A stretch of 64,000 nucleotides of DNA from [Eubacterium] infirmum (GTDB taxonomy: Bacteria; Bacillota; Clostridia; Peptostreptococcales; Anaerovoracaceae), in contig UGGN01000001.1 of the NCBI GenBank assembly GCA_900450455.1, positions 372,001 through 436,000 on the forward strand, given 5' to 3'. Below are positions 60,273 to 64,000 of this stretch, one piece after another. The notes under the pieces were generated by a model that was given only the letters and a program-made list of their open reading frames with translations, did no database searches and was not told where the DNA came from. Positions within the stretch are counted from its first letter, which is position 1. Every line of letters begins with the position of its first letter. The translations under genes were made by a program, and so were the position numbers.

Positions 60273-60986
60273 ATGGATAAAAATAATGCTTTAAATGAAT
60301 TTGTGGAATCATATTATGGACAATTATCAGATCTAGTGTATAAGAATCCAGTTATGCTATCGCCGGAGGAAACTGCGCTTATAATAATAGATGCACAGAA
60401 ATGTATAACTAAGGAATACTTTATTGCTGGATTTGAATCAATGGGAATAGAGGTTGAGCCTTTAATGCCTATTCTAGATCAATTAGAGTCAAATACAAAC
60501 ATTGCACTGGAAAATATCAATAAAATTCTTAACAACTGTCGTAAGGTCGGAATAAGACCTATACACATTAGAATTCAATCGTTACTTAGCGACGCAAAAG
60601 ATACCGGCGTACTACATAGTTCTGCCGGAATGTATTATCCTCCGGGATGCACCGCGTCAGAATTTTGTGATGAAGCAATGCCGTTAGAGAATGAGATTGT
60701 ACTTAATAAGACATGTTCAGGAATAGTCGTAGGGACACCAATAGACAGGATTCTTAGAAATTTAGGAATAAAAAATGTAATAGTTACAGGATTCTATACA
60801 GATCAGTGCGTAAGCACATCGATAAGGGATTTGGCAGACCTTGGATATAAGGTGGATATGATTGAAGATGCTATGGCAGCTATGAGTCAAGAAAGACACG
60901 ACAAAGCGTTGCAAAGTATTAAATACATATATGCGAATTGTGAGAAAACTCAGGAGTTAATTGAGAGGTTAGAGCAGTTAAACTAA
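60273..60986 (+). CDS. Isochorismatase-family cysteine hydrolase
   Basis: 237 residues from ATG 60273, with AGGAG 7 nt upstream; an in-frame ATG at 60258 overlaps that site. Candidate catalytic triad D40 (IIIDAQKC), K146 (LNKTCSG) and C179 (YTDQCVSTS). Family members are amidases such as nicotinamidase, N-carbamoylsarcosine amidase and ureidoacrylate hydrolase. The strong sigma-54 promoter, co-transcription with an M20 amidohydrolase and A+T bias suggest an inducible catabolic role. The substrate cannot be read from sequence. Confidence 0.88.
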   Translation: MDKNNALNEFVESYYGQLSDLVYKNPVMLSPEETALIIIDAQKCITKEYFIAGFESMGIEVEPLMPILDQLESNTNIALENINKILNNCRKVGIRPIHIRIQSLLSDAKDTGVLHSSAGMYYPPGCTASEFCDEAMPLENEIVLNKTCSGIVVGTPIDRILRNLGIKNVIVTGFYTDQCVSTSIRDLADLGYKVDMIEDAMAAMSQERHDKALQSIKYIYANCEKTQELIERLEQLN

Positions 60987-61005
60987 ATAGAAGAAAGTTG
61001 GAAAG

Positions 61006-62205
61006 ATGTGTAGAAATCAGATAAAACCAATGGTTAAAGCAAACCTCGATGAAGTGATTTCGTGGAGAAGGCATTTTCATGAATTCCCGGAATTAAGTTT
61101 CGAGGAATTTGAAACATCAAAATTTGTAGCTGAAAAACTTAATAAAATGGGATTTGAAGTAAAGAATAACGTAGGAGGAACAGGAGTTATAGCTACTTTT
61201 GACTCGGGAATATGTGGCCCTAATATTGCATTCAGAGCAGACATGGATGCTTTACCAATTTTGGAAGATACAGGGCTGGAATTTGAGTCTAAGAATCCCG
61301 GGGTTATGCATGCGTGTGGACATGATTGCCATATGGCTATTTTGTTGGGTACGGCATTTATGATATCACAGATGAAAGATTGGTTTAGAGGCACTATAAA
61401 ATTTATATTTCAGCCAGGTGAGGAGGCTAATGGAGGTGCAAAATGTATTATCAATGATGGTGCGTTGGAAAATCCAAATGTAGAAGCAATATTTGCTCTT
61501 CATATGATGCCTGAACTTGCGTGCGGAACCATTGGAACGAAAAGCGGACCACTCTCTGCAACAGATGACGAATTTGAAATAAGAATAAAAGGAAAGGGAG
61601 CTCATTCATCAGAGCCACATTGTGGGGTAAATGCGATTGTTATTGCAGCACAAGTAATCAGTGGTCTACAGTCGGTTTTAAGCAATGGGATTGATCCATT
61701 TGATGTTGCAACATTTTCAATATGTCAAATAAATGGAGGCGAAGCTGTAAATATAATTCCGGACTATGTGGAAATGAGGGGTATGATTCGATGTATAGAT
61801 AAGTCGAGTAAAGAAATTATAAAGAATAAAATGAAACAAATTGTTGTTGGGACAGCAGAGGCTATGGGAGGTAACGGAGCAATTGAATTCATAACAGGTT
61901 TTCCATCAGTAAACAACGATACAATACTTACCGAAAAAGTGATTGATGTGGCGGAATCAATATTAGAATCAAAAGAATGTTGTATAAAGATCAAAAGACC
62001 GCATATGGGATCAGAAGACTTTGCATATTATCAAGAAGAAATACCCGGGTCAATTTTTATGCTCGGATGTGCACAGGATGACATTCCTACAGGAACTCTT
62101 CATGATGCTACACTTAATATTAACGAAGATTCAATATCGGTAGGGATAGAGATGTTTGTGAATTTGGCCTTAAGCCTATGCGGAAAGCAGGATGAACGAG
62201 TGTAG
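61006..62205 (+). CDS. M20-family amidohydrolase
   Basis: 399 residues, M20D type (hippurate hydrolase/N-acyl-amino-acid or indole-acyl amidohydrolase relatives). Metal ligands are in HACGHDCHM (C104, H106), QPGEEANGG (E139-E140), a His in ALHMMPE, and the C-terminal LHDATLNINED. The dimerisation domain lies in the middle (IKGKGAHSSEPHCGVNAIV). It follows the isochorismatase gene by 19 bp and ends in a bidirectional terminator, so the pair is one unit. Physiological amide unknown. Confidence 0.9.
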   Translation: MCRNQIKPMVKANLDEVISWRRHFHEFPELSFEEFETSKFVAEKLNKMGFEVKNNVGGTGVIATFDSGICGPNIAFRADMDALPILEDTGLEFESKNPGVMHACGHDCHMAILLGTAFMISQMKDWFRGTIKFIFQPGEEANGGAKCIINDGALENPNVEAIFALHMMPELACGTIGTKSGPLSATDDEFEIRIKGKGAHSSEPHCGVNAIVIAAQVISGLQSVLSNGIDPFDVATFSICQINGGEAVNIIPDYVEMRGMIRCIDKSSKEIIKNKMKQIVVGTAEAMGGNGAIEFITGFPSVNNDTILTEKVIDVAESILESKECCIKIKRPHMGSEDFAYYQEEIPGSIFMLGCAQDDIPTGTLHDATLNINEDSISVGIEMFVNLALSLCGKQDERV

Positions 62206-62283
62206 GGGAATATGCTTTATCAAAAAATATACTATAAACTATTTGTGATTACTAAAGAAAACAAAGCTACTTTTTAGCAAAAC

Positions 62284-62331
62284 AAAAAGCCTTGAATCTC
62301 TGTAAAATACAGCATTTTCAAGGCTTTTTTT
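62284..62331. terminator. Bidirectional terminator
   Basis: AAAAAGCCTTGAA with TTCAAGGCTTTTT (13 bp), inner CTGTA-TACAG. T-runs on both strands serve the M20 gene (+) and tRNA-Arg (-). Confidence 0.9.
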
Positions 62332-62334
62332 CTG

Positions 62335-62411
62335 TGGTGCGCCATGAGGGACTCGAACCCCCAACCTACTGATTCGTAGTCAGGCACTCTATCCAATTGA
62401 GCTAATGGCGC
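62335..62411 (-). tRNA. tRNA-Arg (ACG)
   Basis: On the - strand: acceptor GCGCCAT/ATGGCGC, anticodon loop CTACGAA with ACG (read as ICG), T-arm GGTTCGAGTCC, encoded CCA. Confidence 0.96.
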
Positions 62412-62438
62412 ATGTAAGTAATAATGCTTACCTAAAAT

Positions 62439-62467
62439 ATTATATTAAAAATCGGGGGCTTTGTAAA
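62439..62467 (-). promoter_or_regulatory. Promoter of tRNA-Arg
   Basis: On the - strand TTTACA (62467-62462), 17-bp spacer, TATAAT (62444-62439). Confidence 0.7.
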
Positions 62468-62473
62468 GTAGAA

Positions 62474-62528
62474 TCTTTAGAAGCGACGGAGTACAAATCT
62501 TTAGAAGGACGGTGTCATGTCTTTAGAA
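62474..62528 (+). repeat. Three spaced copies of TCTTTAGAA
   Basis: TCTTTAGAA at 62474, 62498 and 62520 (spacing 24 and 22), two followed by a GACGG-like tail. A short degenerate repeat in otherwise non-coding DNA. Confidence 0.5.
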
Positions 62529-62540
62529 CTAGAGGGAGGC

Positions 62541-62577
62541 AGCGCACCTGACTCTTAATCAGGGTGTCCGGGGTTGA
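62541..62577 (+). pseudogene. tRNA-Lys (CTT) remnant
   Basis: CCTGA/TCAGG stem around loop CTCTTAA (anticodon CTT) followed by GGTGTCCGGGGTTGA, matching the anticodon arm through the T-stem of a bacterial tRNA-Lys. There is no acceptor stem or 3' end and the D-arm is partial. It is a broken fragment, perhaps left by integration or recombination. Confidence 0.65.
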
Positions 62578-62611
62578 TAAAGTACGTGCGAAGGCGATGG
62601 TATAGCATAGA

Positions 62612-62668
62612 AATAAAAAGCGACCCGGTAGCTTGACTGCGATATAAACGCAGAACTTACTGAGTCGC
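62612..62668 (-). terminator. Terminator of the CofE-like gene
   Basis: On the - strand GCGAC...GTCGC closes a three-part stem (inner CTGCG/CGCAG around a 7-nt loop) followed by TTTTTATTT, downstream of the gene stop. Confidence 0.7.
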
Positions 62669-62741
62669 CCTAAATCTTTAAGTAGAATCGGCATAGCATA
62701 AAGCTTATACCGGCTTTTATGTAGTGTAGCTGTGCTAATAA

Positions 62742-63935
62742 TTAGTTTGTATAATTATCGAAGTAGCCCTGGATGTAGACTACCGGAGTTCCCTTGTCAC
62801 CTGAGCCTGATGTTAGGTCGCAGAGGCTTCCGAGAAGGTCGGTTAGCTGTCTTGGGGTTGTACCCTGAGTTGCCATTTGGCCTACGAGGTTGTCCGACTT
62901 CGATTTAATAGCATCTTTGATAGCTTCCTTGAGCTCATCGCCACTCAAATCCTTGAAATCATTGTCTGCGAGGTACTTGAGCTTTAGCTCGTTTGGGGTT
63001 CCTTCAAGACCGCTTGTGTAGCCCGGTGAAACAACCGGATCTGCAAGCTCCCAGATTTTTCCGACCGGATCCTTGAAAGCTCCGTCACCGTAGACCATGA
63101 CCTCGATGGTCTTGCCTGTGCGTTTCTTTACCTCGGCTTGAATAGCCTCTACAAGCGGCAAGCATTCGCGAGGGAAGAGCTTAATCTGATCTTCAGTTGA
63201 CTTGTTTGAGCCGAGAAGACCGTACTTTTCGTTGTAGCCTGAGCCGTCAACCGGTGTATTCATGATATCGTCGAGACTACGAACACATTCGGCTCCGCTC
63301 TTTAGAAGAAGATTCTTAGTACGCTTGCGAGTGTGAATATCACAGTTGATAACGTATTTGGTGTGGGCTAGAATTGATGTCGGATTATTTGAAAAGATGA
63401 TCTCGCACTCCTTACCGCATTCCTCTACGAGCTCCTTGTAATATGCAACATAGTCGATACCTGTGAACTCGTGCTTCTGATATCCGAATAGCTCGCGGTA
63501 CTTAGCCTCTGAGATAGTCTCCTTCCATGGGTTGATATCTGCATTGTCGAGCTGATCGAGTGTAATCAGGTGGTTTCCAACCTCATCTGATGGAAGTGAA
63601 AGCTGAAGAATTACCTTCTCCACATCAGCGCTTGCGATGGCTCTGAGAACTATAGCAAAGCGATTTCTGCTTAGGATAGGAAGGATTACTCCAAGCTCCT
63701 TACCGGCAAAGTCCGGATTTAGATCCTTGGCAACCTGATCTATGGTAACATAGTTTCCTTGTGTACGAGCGACAACGCTCTCGGTGATAGCAACGACGTC
63801 CTTCTTGCCAATTTCTATGTTTTCTGCTTCAAAAAATCTATCTAATAAATCGGGGATCATCCGGACAAGATCGTCGCCAGCTTTAAAAATTGGCGCACGC
63901 AATCCTCTTACAACCGTTCCCACTATTTTTTCCAT
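62742..63935 (-). CDS. CofE-like protein (F420:gamma-glutamyl ligase family)
   Basis: 397 residues. The N-terminal part resembles the F420-0:gamma-glutamyl ligase (CofE) fold, with GDDLVRMIPDLLDRF, DVVAITESVVARTQGNYV and VMVYGDGAFKDPVGKIWELADP. It is longer than the archaeal CofE (about 250) and lacks an F420 gene context. Related proteins of unknown function occur in many Firmicutes that make no F420. AAAGGAG precedes its ATG. Confidence 0.72.
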   Translation of the reverse strand: MEKIVGTVVRGLRAPIFKAGDDLVRMIPDLLDRFFEAENIEIGKKDVVAITESVVARTQGNYVTIDQVAKDLNPDFAGKELGVILPILSRNRFAIVLRAIASADVEKVILQLSLPSDEVGNHLITLDQLDNADINPWKETISEAKYRELFGYQKHEFTGIDYVAYYKELVEECGKECEIIFSNNPTSILAHTKYVINCDIHTRKRTKNLLLKSGAECVRSLDDIMNTPVDGSGYNEKYGLLGSNKSTEDQIKLFPRECLPLVEAIQAEVKKRTGKTIEVMVYGDGAFKDPVGKIWELADPVVSPGYTSGLEGTPNELKLKYLADNDFKDLSGDELKEAIKDAIKSKSDNLVGQMATQGTTPRQLTDLLGSLCDLTSGSGDKGTPVVYIQGYFDNYTN

Positions 63936-63949
63936 ATTATTCTCCTTTA

Positions 63950-63977
63950 TATATAAAACGATAAAACGCTTTGTTAA
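63950..63977 (-). promoter_or_regulatory. Probable promoter of the CofE-like gene
   Basis: On the - strand TTAACA (63977-63972), 16-bp spacer, TATATA (63955-63950), just before AAAGGAG and the ATG. Confidence 0.5.
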
Positions 63978-64000
63978 ATTTTTTACCAGCTATTAAGATA

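Overview
The window looks like the chromosome of a low-to-moderate G+C Gram-positive anaerobe of the class Clostridia. The 16S signature and gene content suggest the Family XIII / Anaerovoracaceae neighbourhood (Mogibacterium or the [Eubacterium] sulci group). That placement is a judgement from memory, not a search result. The backbone is housekeeping and almost entirely on the + strand.

Layout. 0-8.6 kb is the classic Firmicute yacL-ispDF-proS-cysS-mrnC-rlmB-sigH run, with a cyclophilin gene and thyA-folA inserted. 8.7-10.1 kb is tRNA-Thr plus a first tuf gene. 10.1-12.3 kb carries a YitT membrane protein and an LCP cell-wall protein. 12.4-15.8 kb is rpmG-secE-nusG-rplKA and rplJL, the last behind an L10 leader. 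15.9-19.7 kb breaks the usual rplL-rpoB junction with three translationally coupled membrane-protein genes, a CPBP protease and a compact insertion sequence. 19.7-32 kb is rpoBC, rpsL, rpsG, fusA and a second, identical tuf. 32-45.7 kb is metabolic and envelope genes: an amino-acid ABC transporter, patatin, sirtuin-surE-DUF2156, thiolase, an ECF S-component with threonine aldolase, mreB, a THUMP methyltransferase and a U32 peptidase. 45.7-51.1 kb is a complete 16S-tRNA-Ala-23S-5S operon with tandem promoters. 51.1-58.6 kb is a small-protein/tmk/holB/ricT/methyltransferase run, an AbrB-like regulator, murA and fbp. 58.7-62.2 kb is an A+T-rich accessory module: a sigma-54 enhancer-binding regulator, an isochorismatase-family hydrolase and an M20 amidohydrolase. 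The window ends with tRNA-Arg, a tRNA-Lys remnant and a CofE-like gene on the - strand.

The most interesting part is the sigma-54 module. A well-spaced -24/-12 promoter lies ahead of the isochorismatase gene. About 85-120 bp upstream of its predicted start is a cluster of dyads of the form TGCAAT-N2-ATTGCA. The same dyad, with perfect arms, sits in the regulator's own 5' leader just downstream of a sigma-A promoter. This reads as a self-contained, autoregulated catabolic switch for an unidentified amide or carbamoyl substrate.

Other notable points are an IS flanked by 27-bp direct repeats that preserves the rpoB -35 box, an IS hairpin that hides the transposase ribosome-binding site, a 1.25-kb exact duplication covering tuf and its terminator, a 35-residue membrane peptide gene leading the tmk operon, structured leaders before rpsL and rpsG, and a decayed tRNA-Lys(CTT) piece. 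Starts were moved from the longest-ORF position where a better ribosome-binding site or family length supported it.
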